Positions 1-9,184 of a stretch of 29,884 nt of DNA are shown piece after piece (the first letter of the stretch is position 1; each line of letters starts with the position of its first letter). The stretch is from the NCBI GenBank assembly GCA_015494675.1, contig WGAW01000036.1:1-29884 (forward strand). Direction: 5' to 3'. The notes below the pieces were generated by a model. It was not told the origin of the DNA. It worked only from the letters and a program-made list of their open reading frames with translations, and ran no database searches. Both the position numbers and the translations under genes were made by a program. The DNA is from Hydrogenimonas sp. (GTDB lineage Bacteria > Campylobacterota > Campylobacteria > Campylobacterales > Hydrogenimonadaceae).

Positions 1-1322
1 TCTACACCGTACCCTTCCCTGAAAGCCTGGGCAATGTACAGAAGCCTCTTTTCGTTCGGCCTTCTTATTTCACGTCTGAGCGTCTCTTCGTCACAAACGA
101 CCGGATCGAAACCGATTAGACCGGTCTCGAGTGAGCAGAGCGCTTTTTGTACAGACTCTTTGAAGGTACGACCTATCGCCATCACTTCGCCGACACTCTT
201 CATGGAGGTGGTCAGGGTCGAGTCCGCCTGCGGAAACTTTTCGAAGGTGAAGCGAGGTATTTTCGTAACGATGTAGTCGATTACAGGTTCGAAACTGGCC
301 GGTGTTCCGGTAATGTCGTTTTTGATCTCGTCGAGAGTGTAACCTACCGCCAGAAGAGTCGCAACTTTAGCTATCGGATAGCCTGTCGCCTTCGATGCCA
401 GAGCCGAAGAGCGGCTCACCCTCGGGTTCATCTCTATCACTATCATCCTGCCGGTTTCGGGATTGACCGAAAACTGCACGTTGGAGCCGCCGGTATCGAC
501 ACCGATTTCACGAAGAATTTTAAAGCTCGCGTCACGCATACGCTGGTACTCTTTGTCGGTTAGCGTCAACGCCGGAGCGACGGTGATGGAGTCGCCGGTA
601 TGGACACCCATCGGATCGAGGTTTTCTATCGAACAGACGATAATGCAGTTATCCGCCCGGTCACGAATGACCTCCATTTCATACTCTTTCCACCCGAGCA
701 GGCTCTCTTCTATGAGAATCTCGCTTATCGGGCTGGCATCGAGTCCCGCCTTCGCCAGAGATTTGAACTCGTCGATATTGTATGCCACACCGCTGCCGCC
801 GCCGGCAAGCGTATAGGATGCGCGGATGATGAGCGGAAAGCCTATCTCTTCGGCTGCGGCCGTCGCCTCCTCCATCGAATAGGCGTAGCGGCTCCTTGGA
901 AGGTCCATCCCTATCTTTATCATCGCCTCTTTGAAGGCCTGGCGGTCTTCGCCCTTCTTTATCGCTTCAGGGTCGGCTCCCAGAAACTCCACCCCCTCGA
1001 GCATCCCTTTTTCGTGCATGCTCATGGCGACGTTCAGGGCCGTCTGGCCTCCCATCGTGGGGAGTATCGCATCGACACTCTCTTTTTCGATAATACGTGA
1101 GATGATCTCTTCGTTTATAGGCTCTATATAGGTGCGGTCGGCAAACTCCGGATCGGTCATTATCGTAGCGGGGTTGGAGTTTATCAGGACAACGCGATAA
1201 CCGAGCTCTTTGAGCGTCTTTGCCGCTTGTGTACCCGAATAGTCGAACTCACAGGCCTGCCCTATCACGATCGGCCCCGACCCGATCAGGAGAATGGTCT
1301 CGATATCGTCTCGTTTTGGCAT
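1..1322 (-). CDS. carB: Carbamoyl-phosphate synthase large subunit, 5' part (runs off the left edge)
   Basis: The large subunit makes carbamoyl phosphate from bicarbonate, ammonia (delivered by CarA from glutamine) and two ATP, feeding pyrimidine and arginine synthesis in the cytoplasm. About 440 N-terminal codons are visible. The reverse complement of 1322 downward reads [20 protein letters not shown] followed by [13 protein letters not shown], the CarB opening. Further in are GGQTALN, an ATP-grasp stretch with [12 protein letters not shown], and [20 protein letters not shown], all characteristic of the first carboxyphosphate half. The reading frame stays open to base 1, so only the second half (carbamate kinase half and MGS domain) is missing. 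The start at 1322 is preceded by AAAGGAG at suitable spacing. mreC ends 47 bp upstream, so carB is last visible in the envelope cluster but may have its own promoter (TATAAA at 1346-1351). Confidence 0.97.
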   Translation of the reverse strand, partial: MPKRDDIETILLIGSGPIVIGQACEFDYSGTQAAKTLKELGYRVVLINSNPATIMTDPEFADRTYIEPINEEIISRIIEKESVDAILPTMGGQTALNVAMSMHEKGMLEGVEFLGADPEAIKKGEDRQAFKEAMIKIGMDLPRSRYAYSMEEATAAAEEIGFPLIIRASYTLAGGGSGVAYNIDEFKSLAKAGLDASPISEILIEESLLGWKEYEMEVIRDRADNCIIVCSIENLDPMGVHTGDSITVAPALTLTDKEYQRMRDASFKILREIGVDTGGSNVQFSVNPETGRMIVIEMNPRVSRSSALASKATGYPIAKVATLLAVGYTLDEIKNDITGTPASFEPVIDYIVTKIPRFTFEKFPQADSTLTTSMKSVGEVMAIGRTFKESVQKALCSLETGLIGFDPVVCDEETLRREIRRPNEKRLLYIAQAFREGYGV

Positions 1323-1351
1323 AAAGGAGCACTCCTTTGAGAAATTTTATA
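1323..1351 (-). promoter_or_regulatory. carB upstream region: -10-like box and hairpin over the ribosome binding site
   Basis: On the minus strand a TATAAA box (1346-1351) is followed by AAAGGAGTGCTCCTTT directly against the carB ATG. The two 7-nt arms (1332-1338 and 1323-1329) are perfect reverse complements, so the Shine-Dalgarno AAAGGAG can pair with the bases just before the start codon. Whether this stem forms and matters is inference. Confidence 0.4.
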
Positions 1352-1369
1352 ATTCTACTAAATCGGCTC

Positions 1370-2158
1370 TTACGAATCGCTTTCGGCGGCGGATTCGCCC
1401 ACCGAAGTGACCCATACGAAATCTGGATGGAGCGTATCTCCGTAGAGCTCTATATAGGCGTTCTGGAACCCCTGCATCTTACGGGTCGAAACAACCCTTC
1501 CCACAGGTATCCCCGGCGGGAAAATATGGTCCAGTCCGCTCGTGGAGACCTCGTCGCCGGCTTTCAGCTTAAGCCACTGCGGTATATATTTTACCACCAT
1601 CCCTCTCGCATCCATGCCGGTCGCTATTCCGGGTGCGCGCGCACCGCCTATATATACGGCGAACGTACAATCCGGATCACCCGCAAGGATCATAAGCGGC
1701 CGCCGGCTCTTTTCGACCACGATACCTACGGCATAACCGTCTCTTACGACACCGTAGTTTTTCGCAGGATCGAAGTTTTTGAAACCGTCGAGCCAGAGCT
1801 GCTGAAAGTTTCCTACCATCGCGTACCCCTGAGGCCTGACGATTTCGAACGTAGCGTTCGAATCCGACTCTATGTCCATCGCCTCTTTCAGCGAACGATA
1901 TTTAGCCGCATCGCTTCTGCACAGAAGAAGTCTCTTTTGAAGCCGCTTCAGCTCTTTTTGCAGATTTTCTATCCTTTCGACCTGAAAAAGGTGCTCCTCC
2001 ACCCTCTTCTCGACGCCGTGGGTAAGATCGAGGTATAGAGAGCGAAGTGTCGAAGTAAACGAGACAAAGAGAGTTCTGACCGAGGAGCTGTAGAGAGAGA
2101 AGAGTATCACTATCCCCAGCAGAACGAGCAGCGTAATCTTGCGGTTGAACCTATTCAT
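1370..2158 (-). CDS. mreC: Rod shape-determining protein MreC
   Basis: MreC is a bitopic inner-membrane protein that links the cytoplasmic MreB filament to the periplasmic elongasome (PBP2, RodA, MreD). The 262-aa product has a short basic N-terminus, one membrane span (about residues 8-24), a coiled coil (about 48-85) and the C-terminal beta-barrel domain, with the family-typical GDEVSTSGLDHIFPPGIPVG near residues 200-220. The start overlaps the mreB stop by 8 bp, so the two are probably translationally coupled. Length is normal for the family. No mreD is seen after it; carB follows instead. Confidence 0.95.
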   Translation of the reverse strand: MNRFNRKITLLVLLGIVILFSLYSSSVRTLFVSFTSTLRSLYLDLTHGVEKRVEEHLFQVERIENLQKELKRLQKRLLLCRSDAAKYRSLKEAMDIESDSNATFEIVRPQGYAMVGNFQQLWLDGFKNFDPAKNYGVVRDGYAVGIVVEKSRRPLMILAGDPDCTFAVYIGGARAPGIATGMDARGMVVKYIPQWLKLKAGDEVSTSGLDHIFPPGIPVGRVVSTRKMQGFQNAYIELYGDTLHPDFVWVTSVGESAAESDS

Positions 2159-3185
2159 ACGAAAGCTGCTGGAGAAGATCTATCTCTTCCAGTACGCGTC
2201 CGGTTCCTTTAGCTACGGCCAAAAGCGGCTCTTCGGCCACATATACGGGCAGTTTCACTATATCGGAGAAGTATTTGTCGAGCATCCTTATCAGTGCGCC
2301 GCCGCCTGTGAGGACTATGCCGTTTTCGACTATGTCACCGGCGAGATCGGGAGGCGTGACCTCCAAAATATCCTTAAGCGCGTCGCCGATCTCACGCAAC
2401 GGCTCTCTCATGGCCTCCCTGACATCCTCGCTCGTAAGCTCTATGGAGCTCAAAAGTCCGCTCACCTGGTCGCGACCGTTTACCACCATGGAGACCTCCT
2501 CGTCGAGAGGAAGCGCACTGCCGATCTCTATCTTTATCTCTTCGGCGACTCGATCCCCGATGAGAAGGTTGTATTTGCGTTTTACGTAGTCGGCTATAGC
2601 CTGGTCTATCTTGTCTCCGGCGGTACGTATCGATTTGCTTATGACCAGCCCTCCGAGTGAAACAACGCCGATCTCGGTGGTTCCGCCCCCTATGTCTACC
2701 ACGAGGTTCCCGTGCGGCTCTTTTACGGGAAGTCCCGCCCCTATGGCGGCGGCCATGGGCTCCTCTATCAGGAAAACCTCCCTCGCGCCCGCATTGAGCG
2801 CCGATTCGCGAACGGCCTTGCGCTCGACCTGCGTAAGACCGAAAGGCACACAGACAATGATTCTGGGCCTTATGAAGGTTTTTCTATGGTGCGCCTTCTC
2901 TATAAAGTAACGTATCATCTTTTCGGTTATGTCGAAGTCGGCTATGACCCCGTCTTTCATCGGACGGACGGCCCTTATGTTTCCGGGCGTCTTCCCCACC
3001 ATCTCTTTGGCCTCCTGGCCTACCGCAAGCACCTTTTCGCGACCGTATTTATCGGTCTGTATGGCCACCACGGACGGTTCGTTTATTATTATTCCGTTGC
3101 CTTTGACCAGAACAAGGGTGTTGGCCGTACCGAGATCTATCGACAGATCGTTGGAAAATACACCTATCAGCTTGTTTATGAACAT
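2151..3185 (-). CDS. mreB: Rod shape-determining actin homologue MreB
   Basis: MreB is the bacterial actin that forms short membrane-bound filaments and directs lateral cell-wall synthesis in rod-shaped or helical cells. The 344-aa product has the actin ATPase signatures: DLGTANT (phosphate 1, residues 17-23), DIGGGTTE (phosphate 2, residues 164-171) and VLTGGGALI (adenosine motif near the C-terminus). The short N-terminal stretch before the first strand, MFINKLIGVFSND, resembles the amphipathic membrane-binding helix known in other MreBs. The ATG abuts the clpX stop directly and the 3' end overlaps mreC. Length and motifs are complete. Confidence 0.98.
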   Translation of the reverse strand: MFINKLIGVFSNDLSIDLGTANTLVLVKGNGIIINEPSVVAIQTDKYGREKVLAVGQEAKEMVGKTPGNIRAVRPMKDGVIADFDITEKMIRYFIEKAHHRKTFIRPRIIVCVPFGLTQVERKAVRESALNAGAREVFLIEEPMAAAIGAGLPVKEPHGNLVVDIGGGTTEIGVVSLGGLVISKSIRTAGDKIDQAIADYVKRKYNLLIGDRVAEEIKIEIGSALPLDEEVSMVVNGRDQVSGLLSSIELTSEDVREAMREPLREIGDALKDILEVTPPDLAGDIVENGIVLTGGGALIRMLDKYFSDIVKLPVYVAEEPLLAVAKGTGRVLEEIDLLQQLSYE

Positions 3186-4406
3186 TTACGCACTCTTTTT
3201 GCTTTTTTTGACGTAGAGCGGTTTGGCGCCGCCGTCTACCACATCTTCGGTTATCACTATCTCGTAGCCGGCATACTCCGGAAGGTCGAACATGATATCC
3301 ACCATGATCTCCTCTATTATCGATCGCAAGCCTCTCGCACCTGTTTTCCGCTCGATCGCCTTCTGCGCTATCGCTTCCAGTGCCGCTTTTTCGAACGTAA
3401 GCTCCACATCGTCTATCGCGAAAAGCTTTTTGTACTGCTTTACCAGTGCGTTTTTGGGCTCGGTCAGTATGCGCACCATATCCTCTTTGGAGATCTCGTT
3501 GAGCACGGCCAGAACATGGAGCCTTCCTATCAGCTCAGGAATGAGACCGTAAGAGACGAGGTCGTCCACCTCCACCTCGCTCAGTATCGCTTCGCTGTCG
3601 CTTTTTGAGCGCTTCTCCTGGTCGAACCCCAGAACGTTTCCGCCGAGACGGCGCTTTATTATGTCCGACAGACCGTCGAACGCCCCACCGCATATAAAGA
3701 GGATATTGGAGGTATCTATCTGTATGAAGTCCTGATTGGGGTGTTTTCTTCCCCCTTTCGGCGGAATGTTCACAATGCTGCCTTCGATTATTTTAAGAAG
3801 CGCCTGCTGAACCCCTTCGCCGGATACATCCCGCGTAATGGAGCGGTTTTCGCTCATTCTGGAGATCTTGTCGACCTCGTCCACGAAGACGATTCCCTGT
3901 TCCGCCTTCTTGACGTCACCGTCGGCGGCCTGAAGCAGCCTCGTGAGTATGTTTTCCACATCCTCTCCGACATACCCGGCCTCCGTAAGACTCGTGGCGT
4001 CGGCGATCGCTATAGGAACGTCGAGAAACTTGGCGATAGACTGGGCCATCAGCGTCTTTCCGCTGCCGGTCGGACCTATGAGCAGAACGTTGGATTTCGA
4101 TATCTCGGTATCGTCCTCATCCGCTCCCCGCTGCTTGAAGATCCTTTTGTAGTGGTTGTATACCGCGACGGCCAGCACCTTTTTCGCCCGCTCCTGACCT
4201 ATGACATACTGGTCGAGGGCGGCTTTGAGCTCTTTGGGGGTCAGAAGCTCCCTATCTACCCTCTCCTCCTCCTCTTCGACCTCTCCGAAGAGTATCTTGT
4301 GGGCCGAAACTACACAGTTTTTACAGATATATACACCGTTTCCGGCCAGCAGAGGGTTCTCCGGGCTCTCTTTTACACCGCAAAAGCTGCAACTTCTATT
4401 TGTCAT
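3186..4406 (-). CDS. clpX: ATP-dependent Clp protease ATP-binding subunit ClpX
   Basis: ClpX is the hexameric AAA+ unfoldase that feeds tagged or folded proteins into ClpP. The 406-aa product has the N-terminal zinc-binding domain (C6, C9, C28, C31), Walker A GPTGSGKT (111-118), the pore loop GYVG (144-147) and Walker B with FVDEVD (about 174-179). The end is lysine-rich. Its start codon lies inside the last codons of lpxA (11-bp overlap), and mreB begins immediately after its stop, so the block reads as one transcript. No clpP is present in the window. Confidence 0.98.
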   Translation of the reverse strand: MTNRSCSFCGVKESPENPLLAGNGVYICKNCVVSAHKILFGEVEEEEERVDRELLTPKELKAALDQYVIGQERAKKVLAVAVYNHYKRIFKQRGADEDDTEISKSNVLLIGPTGSGKTLMAQSIAKFLDVPIAIADATSLTEAGYVGEDVENILTRLLQAADGDVKKAEQGIVFVDEVDKISRMSENRSITRDVSGEGVQQALLKIIEGSIVNIPPKGGRKHPNQDFIQIDTSNILFICGGAFDGLSDIIKRRLGGNVLGFDQEKRSKSDSEAILSEVEVDDLVSYGLIPELIGRLHVLAVLNEISKEDMVRILTEPKNALVKQYKKLFAIDDVELTFEKAALEAIAQKAIERKTGARGLRSIIEEIMVDIMFDLPEYAGYEIVITEDVVDGGAKPLYVKKSKKSA

Positions 4407-5187
4407 CTAATTTCCTCTCGTATGGAATGCCCCGTTTTGTTTCGAGCACAAAACGGCACAATGCTTTGACCTCTTCGCTTTCGGCACTCTCCAGAAGCCG
4501 CTCGGCACTCTCTTTGAGCGGCTTGCCTCTTTCGAATAGCTCCTTGTAGGCTACACGCAGTTCGTTCACGATTTCACGCGGCAAATTCCGCCTCAGACCC
4601 GTAAGGTTGAGCCCGCGAAGCACGGCGCGGTTGCCTTCGGCCAGACAGTAGGGCGGAACATCCTGGCTCAGGGCCGAAGCGCCGGCTATCATGGCCAAAT
4701 CGCCGATCTTGACGAACTGGTGAATAGGCGTCATGCCGCCTACTACCACGCCGTTTCCTACCTCCACATGTCCGGCAAGGGTGGCCGCGTTCGCGAAGAT
4801 ACAGCGGTTGCCGATAATGCAGTCGTGGGCGACGTGAACATACCCCATCAAGAGGTTGTCGTCGCCTATCTTCGTAACTCCGCCGCCTCCTTCGGTACCC
4901 GGGTTTATAAGCGTAAACTCCCTGATCGTGTTGCGGTCTCCGATAATCAACTGCACATCTTCGCCGCGGTACTTCAGATCCTGGGGTATCGAACCCACTA
5001 CCGCATGGGAGAATATGCGGCAATCTTCGCCGATCGTGGTCTCCCCCTCTATTCGCGCTCCCTGGCCTATAACGGTACGGTCGCCGATTTTGGCGCCGGA
5101 TGAGACATAGGCAAAGGGACCGACCTCCACGCCTTCACCCAGAACGGCACCCTCTTCCACAACGGCAAGCGGTGAAACCTCAGCCAT
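4396..5187 (-). CDS. lpxA: Acyl-[ACP]-UDP-N-acetylglucosamine O-acyltransferase LpxA
   Basis: LpxA catalyses the first step of lipid A synthesis, acylating the 3-OH of UDP-GlcNAc. The 263-aa product is a left-handed beta-helix of hexapeptide repeats (many IGD, VGN and IGE turns through about residue 185) with a C-terminal helical domain. The catalytic His is in VAHDC (H121 from the ATG used here), with the family stretch [11 protein letters not shown] after it. The ATG at 5187 overlaps the fabZ TGA by one base; a GTG one codon earlier (5190) is also possible. The pairing with fabZ is the classic arrangement, since both use (R)-3-hydroxyacyl-ACP. Confidence 0.97.
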   Translation of the reverse strand: MAEVSPLAVVEEGAVLGEGVEVGPFAYVSSGAKIGDRTVIGQGARIEGETTIGEDCRIFSHAVVGSIPQDLKYRGEDVQLIIGDRNTIREFTLINPGTEGGGGVTKIGDDNLLMGYVHVAHDCIIGNRCIFANAATLAGHVEVGNGVVVGGMTPIHQFVKIGDLAMIAGASALSQDVPPYCLAEGNRAVLRGLNLTGLRRNLPREIVNELRVAYKELFERGKPLKESAERLLESAESEEVKALCRFVLETKRGIPYERKLDDK

Positions 5188-5633
5188 CACTTATCCACTA
5201 TCATCGCTTTGAGCTCAGCTTCAGCGACCAGTTTGTCGTCTACGTACGCCTTTCCCTCCAGAACCCATATGGGCCCTTTCTGCTTTATGACGCCCAGCTT
5301 GTAGACCAGCCTGTCTCCGGGACGCACCGGGTTTCTGAACTTGCACTTGTCTATACTCATGAAATAGACCACTTTGTCCTGCACGCCGTTTTTGTCATCT
5401 TCTTCCATGCTTTCGAAGGCGAGTATACCGCCGGCCTGGGCCATCCCCTCTATGATCATAACCCCCGGGTATATCGGGTGGCCCGGAAAGTGCCCTTCGA
5501 AAACCGGTTCGCTTATCGAGACGTTTTTGTACGCCTCTATCGCCTTACCCTCATCGCACGAAACGACGCGATCGACCAGCAAAAAAGGGTATCTGTGGGG
5601 AAGAATTTTCTGAATCTGTACAACATCCATCAT
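5187..5633 (-). CDS. fabZ: 3-hydroxyacyl-[acyl-carrier-protein] dehydratase FabZ
   Basis: FabZ dehydrates (R)-3-hydroxyacyl-ACP in fatty-acid elongation and competes with LpxA for the same intermediate. The 148-aa hot-dog-fold protein shows [11 protein letters not shown] (13-23) and [20 protein letters not shown] (47-66), containing the catalytic His (H48) and Glu (E62). Length is normal. Two adjacent ATG codons (5633 and 5630) are candidate starts; AAGGA lies about 10 nt upstream of the first. A likely promoter sits over the end of queH, so fabZ probably begins the envelope operon. Confidence 0.97.
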   Translation of the reverse strand: MMDVVQIQKILPHRYPFLLVDRVVSCDEGKAIEAYKNVSISEPVFEGHFPGHPIYPGVMIIEGMAQAGGILAFESMEEDDKNGVQDKVVYFMSIDKCKFRNPVRPGDRLVYKLGVIKQKGPIWVLEGKAYVDDKLVAEAELKAMIVDK

Positions 5634-5665
5634 GAGAAAACAGTCCTTGGATTTAAAATTCTCTT

Positions 5666-5671
5666 ATTTTA
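5666..5671 (-). promoter_or_regulatory. -10 box for the fabZ-lpxA-clpX-mreBC operon
   Basis: The minus strand reads TTGTGATAAAATAAG between the queH stop and fabZ; TAAAAT is a good -10, about 32 bp before the fabZ start. No clear -35 is seen. Absence of a strong -35 is usual for the sigma-70 promoters of this phylum. Confidence 0.45.
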
Positions 5672-6751
5672 TCACAATACGACTAATTTTTCTCTGACAT
5701 CGGGATATGTCTCCGATTCCAAAAAGATCTCCAAATTGCCTTCCGGAACATCCTGCAGCACGATAAGAGGCGAAAGATCCCATCGCTCCATTCCGAGACT
5801 CTCACGAACCTCCATATCGGTCTCGAGCGGCGGAGGCGCGAAAACAAGCTCCTTTATGCCGGCGTAGCCGCGGCCCGACAGCCTGTTGTAGTGTTCGAGC
5901 GTAATGAAGCGTATCTCTTCGCGGTTGAACCAACCTACGCCCTCCCGTACGAAATCTACACGCCCCTTGGTGTAGCGCCTCTTCATCGTGGAGTACGGAG
6001 TGATGTAGCTGGGCAAAATCCTCTTTTTCTCTTTGACCCAGCCGAAACGCAGACGGTAATTGAGGAATTTCTGCCTGAATATCCTGTAGTCTCTACCCTC
6101 CTCTTCGAGTTCCACCCTTCTTTCGTAGATCTTGAGCCGCTCCTCTATAGACCCCGGCAGCACGTTTCCGCCTACGGGCGAGTAGAGCTCGTCCGCAGGC
6201 ATCCGCTGCTCCTTCCTCTGCCGTATCAGTCCGTAGAGACATCCGCAGTAGTCCTGGCGGTAGAGCCTCTCCTCTTTACTTATGCGTTGCTGTAGCTGGG
6301 TACCGCCGCCGCTGCGGTAGTCGACATAGACGAACTCCACACCATACTCTTCGGCGAATCTCTTCCCTGTTCTGATGAGCTGCTCCTGCGACTTTTTCGG
6401 GCTTACAAGCAGCGTGGTGGTCATTCTCCTCTCTCCGAGCTCCCGGGCCTTTTTTGCGCTCACCTCAAAACGCCTGTCGAAACAGATTTCACACCTTGCG
6501 CCCTTTTCCGGCTCGTTTTCGTAGCCATCTACCGCCTTCAGCCACGCCTCGTAGTCGTAAGGCCCCTCTATCAGATCCACTCCAAGCTTCCTGCAGCTTC
6601 TCTCTACATCCAGAAGCCTTAGCCTGTACTCGCTGTAGGGGTGGATGTTGGGGTCGTAGAAGAAGCCGGTAAGCTGCTCGTGCGGGAAATCCTCCCTGAG
6701 TCTCTGCAGAAAGAAGTGGCTGTCGACGCTGCAGCAGATGTGTACCAGCAT
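5672..6751 (-). CDS. queH: Epoxyqueuosine reductase QueH
   Basis: QueH reduces epoxyqueuosine to queuosine in the wobble position of GUN-anticodon tRNAs, the last step of queuosine synthesis, replacing QueG. The 359-aa product has the family cysteine pattern for metal and Fe-S binding: adjacent C6-C7 (HICCSVDSHF), C87/C90 (RCEIC) and C169/C171 (DYCGC). The first about 200 residues are the QueH (formerly DUF208) domain. The remaining about 150 residues form a basic C-terminal extension; the long form is, from memory, usual in Helicobacter and relatives. The start abuts the stop of the DUF302 gene, with GAGG just upstream, so they are probably co-transcribed. Confidence 0.9.
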   Translation of the reverse strand: MLVHICCSVDSHFFLQRLREDFPHEQLTGFFYDPNIHPYSEYRLRLLDVERSCRKLGVDLIEGPYDYEAWLKAVDGYENEPEKGARCEICFDRRFEVSAKKARELGERRMTTTLLVSPKKSQEQLIRTGKRFAEEYGVEFVYVDYRSGGGTQLQQRISKEERLYRQDYCGCLYGLIRQRKEQRMPADELYSPVGGNVLPGSIEERLKIYERRVELEEEGRDYRIFRQKFLNYRLRFGWVKEKKRILPSYITPYSTMKRRYTKGRVDFVREGVGWFNREEIRFITLEHYNRLSGRGYAGIKELVFAPPPLETDMEVRESLGMERWDLSPLIVLQDVPEGNLEIFLESETYPDVREKLVVL

Positions 6752-7225
6752 CTACCTCTGTTTCTCCGTTTTTTCGATATTTCCGGTCGCATACTTGGCG
6801 AACTCTCTTACCGCCGCATCCATCTTTTTCTGCAGTGCCTGCGAACAGTCGTACCCCACACCGTGACGCCACATCAGATATGCTTTGGTATTGAAAACGG
6901 CATGCACCATTCCCCGCTCGTCTTCATATATCAGAATCTTTTGCGGCAGATCCAGACCGAGTGTCCGAGAACACCGCATCAGCGGCGTGCCGATTTTGGG
7001 GTTACCGAAAATCACCAACTTTGTCGGTCCCAGCTTCATGCCTACACTTGCGGCACCTTCGCTATGGTCGATCACTTTAAATAGAGTGACACCGTTTTCT
7101 CTCAAAACCTCCACAAGTCTTTTGGTGGTCTCTTCGACACCGTATCTGCTGAGATACTCGCCCATTCCGTTTTCCGCGGCGAAAACGTATGCGCCCAACA
7201 GCAGTAAAAAAACAAGCTTTTTCAA
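6752..7225 (-). CDS. DUF302 family protein with signal peptide
   Basis: This is a DUF302 protein of unknown biochemical role, probably exported. After a hydrophobic signal segment (residues 2-16, likely cut near VFA-AENG), the body carries the family stretches TKLVIFGNPKIGTPLM, LDLPQKILIYEDE and AYLMWRHGV. I chose the TTG at 7225, giving 157 aa. It is preceded by GGAGGAGGAG at good spacing, overlaps the nadE TGA, and gives a proper LKKL signal-peptide start. The longer ATG start at 7252 would add a non-signal leader lying within nadE. Two cysteines remain in the mature part (in RCSR and YDCSQ). It is coupled to nadE upstream and queH downstream. Confidence 0.85.
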   Translation of the reverse strand: MKKLVFLLLLGAYVFAAENGMGEYLSRYGVEETTKRLVEVLRENGVTLFKVIDHSEGAASVGMKLGPTKLVIFGNPKIGTPLMRCSRTLGLDLPQKILIYEDERGMVHAVFNTKAYLMWRHGVGYDCSQALQKKMDAAVREFAKYATGNIEKTEKQR

Positions 7226-9144
7226 CTCTCCTCCTCCAGATCTTTGAGCCACTCCGCCGCTTCGGCGTCGCTTGGCATCCTCCAGTCGCCGCGCGGGCTG
7301 AGTGCGATCGTTCCTATCTTCGGACCGTCCGGCATACAGCTTCTTTTGTACTGCTGCGAAAAGAAGCGCCGCAAAAAGAGCTTCAGATACTTTTCGATCT
7401 CCTCTTTTGTATATTCGTTCCCGAATGCGTTCTGCGCCAGAAAGAGAATCTTGCGTGCGGAGGCGCCGCTCTTTACCAGATGGTAGAGGAAGAAGTCGTG
7501 AAGCTCGTAAGGCCCGAGAAGGTCCTCCGTCTTCTGAGAAATCTCACCTCCGCTCGGCGGCAGGAGCTCCGGGCTCACCGGAGTCGCCAGGATATCGGCA
7601 AGAATATCCGAAATTTGCGGGTAGCGCTCGGCCGCCCACTCCACCAGATAGCGGATCAGCGTTTTGGGTATTCCGGCGTTGATTGCGTACATCGACATAT
7701 GGTCGCCGTTGTATGTACTCCAGCCGAGCGCAGATTCGCTCATGTCGCCGGTTCCTATGACTATCCCGCCGATCTTGTTGGCAAGATCCATCAGAATCTG
7801 CGTCCGCTCCCTCGCCTGCACGTTCTCGTATACAGTGGTATGCTCCGAAGGGTCGTGGCCTATCTGCCTGAAGTGTTCGAGGCAGGCTTCGGTTATATCT
7901 ATGCTCCTGAAGCCTACCCCGAGAGCTTCGCAGAGCCTTTTCGCATTTTCGAGCGTGCGCCCGGTGGTTCCGAAGCCGGGCATCGTTACGCATTCGATAT
8001 CTTTCGGATCGCGCCCGGACGACTCGTATGCGCGATAGACGGCCAGAAGCGCAAGTGTGGAGTCTAGCCCCCCTGAGACCCCTATGACGCACCTGGCCGC
8101 GCCTATGTGTGTGAGCCTCTTGTTCAGGGCGGCACCCTGAATGGAGAAGATCTCTTCGCACCTTTTCGACCGTTCGCTCTTTTTGGATGGTACGAAGGGG
8201 TGCGGGTCTATGCGGCGGTTGAGCTGCTCTATTTTGGGGGTCTCGAAGAGCTTTATGCGTCTGAAGCTCCTGATCTCGCCGTCCGCGAAACTCCCCTCGG
8301 CCGCCCTGAAGCTTTTGAGGCGCTGCAAATCGACATCGGCGAAGATGATCTGTGACTCGTCGAGGAAGCGCTCTCCCCTCTCCAGAACGGCACCGTTTTC
8401 GGCTATCATGCAGTCTCCGCCGAAAACGACGTCGGTAGTAGACTCCCCTACACCGCAGGAGGCGTAGACATAGGCGGCCATACAGCGCGCGCTCTGTGTA
8501 GCCACGAGCGAGCTTCTATATTCGCTCTTCGCGACTATCTCGTCACTGGCGGAGAGGTTGAAAAGTACCGTCGCACCGGCTAGAGCCTGATACGAGCTGG
8601 GCGGAACAACGCTCCAGAGATCTTCGCAGACCTCGATGCCGAAAACGAGGCCCTCGTTCCCTTCGAAAAGAAGGTCTGTGCCGAAAGGAACTTCATCGCC
8701 GAAAATCGATATGCTCTCGCCTCCTATATCCTTCCCCGAGACAAACCACCTCTTCTCGTAGTACTCCTTGTGTTCGGGCACGAAACTTTTGGGCACCGCT
8801 CCAAGGATTTTTCCCTCCTGAATAACCACGGCGCAGTTGTAGAGCCTGCCTTTGTGCCAGAGCGGGGCTCCCGTAATAGCGACGCAGGAGGATATGGTAG
8901 AGGCCTCTACCATATCCTTCAGACCGCTGAGCACCGCTTTGTGCAGCGTATCCTGATAAAAAAGGTCTCCGCAACTGTAGCTCGAAACCGAGAGCTCCGG
9001 AAAGAGAACGACCGCAGCGTTCTGCTGCGACGCGATTTTCCACAGCTCGAGCATTCGGGCAACATTGAAGCCTACGTTTGCGACTCTCACTTTCGGTACC
9101 GCCGCCGCTATTCGAACGAATCCATGCATTAATCGATCTTTCAT
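7222..9144 (-). CDS. nadE: Glutamine-dependent NAD(+) synthetase
   Basis: The enzyme amidates nicotinic acid adenine dinucleotide to NAD+, using ammonia made from glutamine by its own N-terminal domain. The 640-aa product has a nitrilase-type glutaminase domain (about 8-290) with the Glu-Lys-Cys triad at E50 (FPELSVSS), K119 (GAVPKSFVP) and C173 (GIEVCEDLW). The synthetase domain (about 330-640) carries the ATP pyrophosphatase loop SGGLDS (357-362) and GTGDMSESALGWSTYNGDH. It is full length. The start is uncertain: ATG at 9144 gives MKDRLMHGF, while the in-frame ATG at 9129 gives MHGFVRIAAAVP; neither has a strong ribosome site. A 13-bp perfect stem lies 11 nt upstream of the first ATG. Confidence 0.96.
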   Translation of the reverse strand: MKDRLMHGFVRIAAAVPKVRVANVGFNVARMLELWKIASQQNAAVVLFPELSVSSYSCGDLFYQDTLHKAVLSGLKDMVEASTISSCVAITGAPLWHKGRLYNCAVVIQEGKILGAVPKSFVPEHKEYYEKRWFVSGKDIGGESISIFGDEVPFGTDLLFEGNEGLVFGIEVCEDLWSVVPPSSYQALAGATVLFNLSASDEIVAKSEYRSSLVATQSARCMAAYVYASCGVGESTTDVVFGGDCMIAENGAVLERGERFLDESQIIFADVDLQRLKSFRAAEGSFADGEIRSFRRIKLFETPKIEQLNRRIDPHPFVPSKKSERSKRCEEIFSIQGAALNKRLTHIGAARCVIGVSGGLDSTLALLAVYRAYESSGRDPKDIECVTMPGFGTTGRTLENAKRLCEALGVGFRSIDITEACLEHFRQIGHDPSEHTTVYENVQARERTQILMDLANKIGGIVIGTGDMSESALGWSTYNGDHMSMYAINAGIPKTLIRYLVEWAAERYPQISDILADILATPVSPELLPPSGGEISQKTEDLLGPYELHDFFLYHLVKSGASARKILFLAQNAFGNEYTKEEIEKYLKLFLRRFFSQQYKRSCMPDGPKIGTIALSPRGDWRMPSDAEAAEWLKDLEEES

Positions 9145-9155
9145 CTTTATTTATG

Positions 9156-9184
9156 CGTTTTTACGGGCAAAGCCCGTAAAAACG
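9156..9184. repeat. Perfect 13-bp palindrome with 3-nt loop upstream of nadE
   Basis: Arms 9156-9168 (CGTTTTTACGGGC) and 9172-9184 are exact reverse complements around AAA. It resembles a terminator stem but nothing upstream needs terminating in either direction; in a minus-strand transcript it would lie in the nadE 5' UTR. Its right half recurs at 9289-9309 and, with small changes, at 29379-29399. Confidence 0.75.

Noticed and set aside
3741..4469. Long plus-strand frame opposite clpX
   Set aside because: It is antisense to a complete, motif-rich clpX, has no ribosome site and no plausible product; a shadow of GC-skewed coding.
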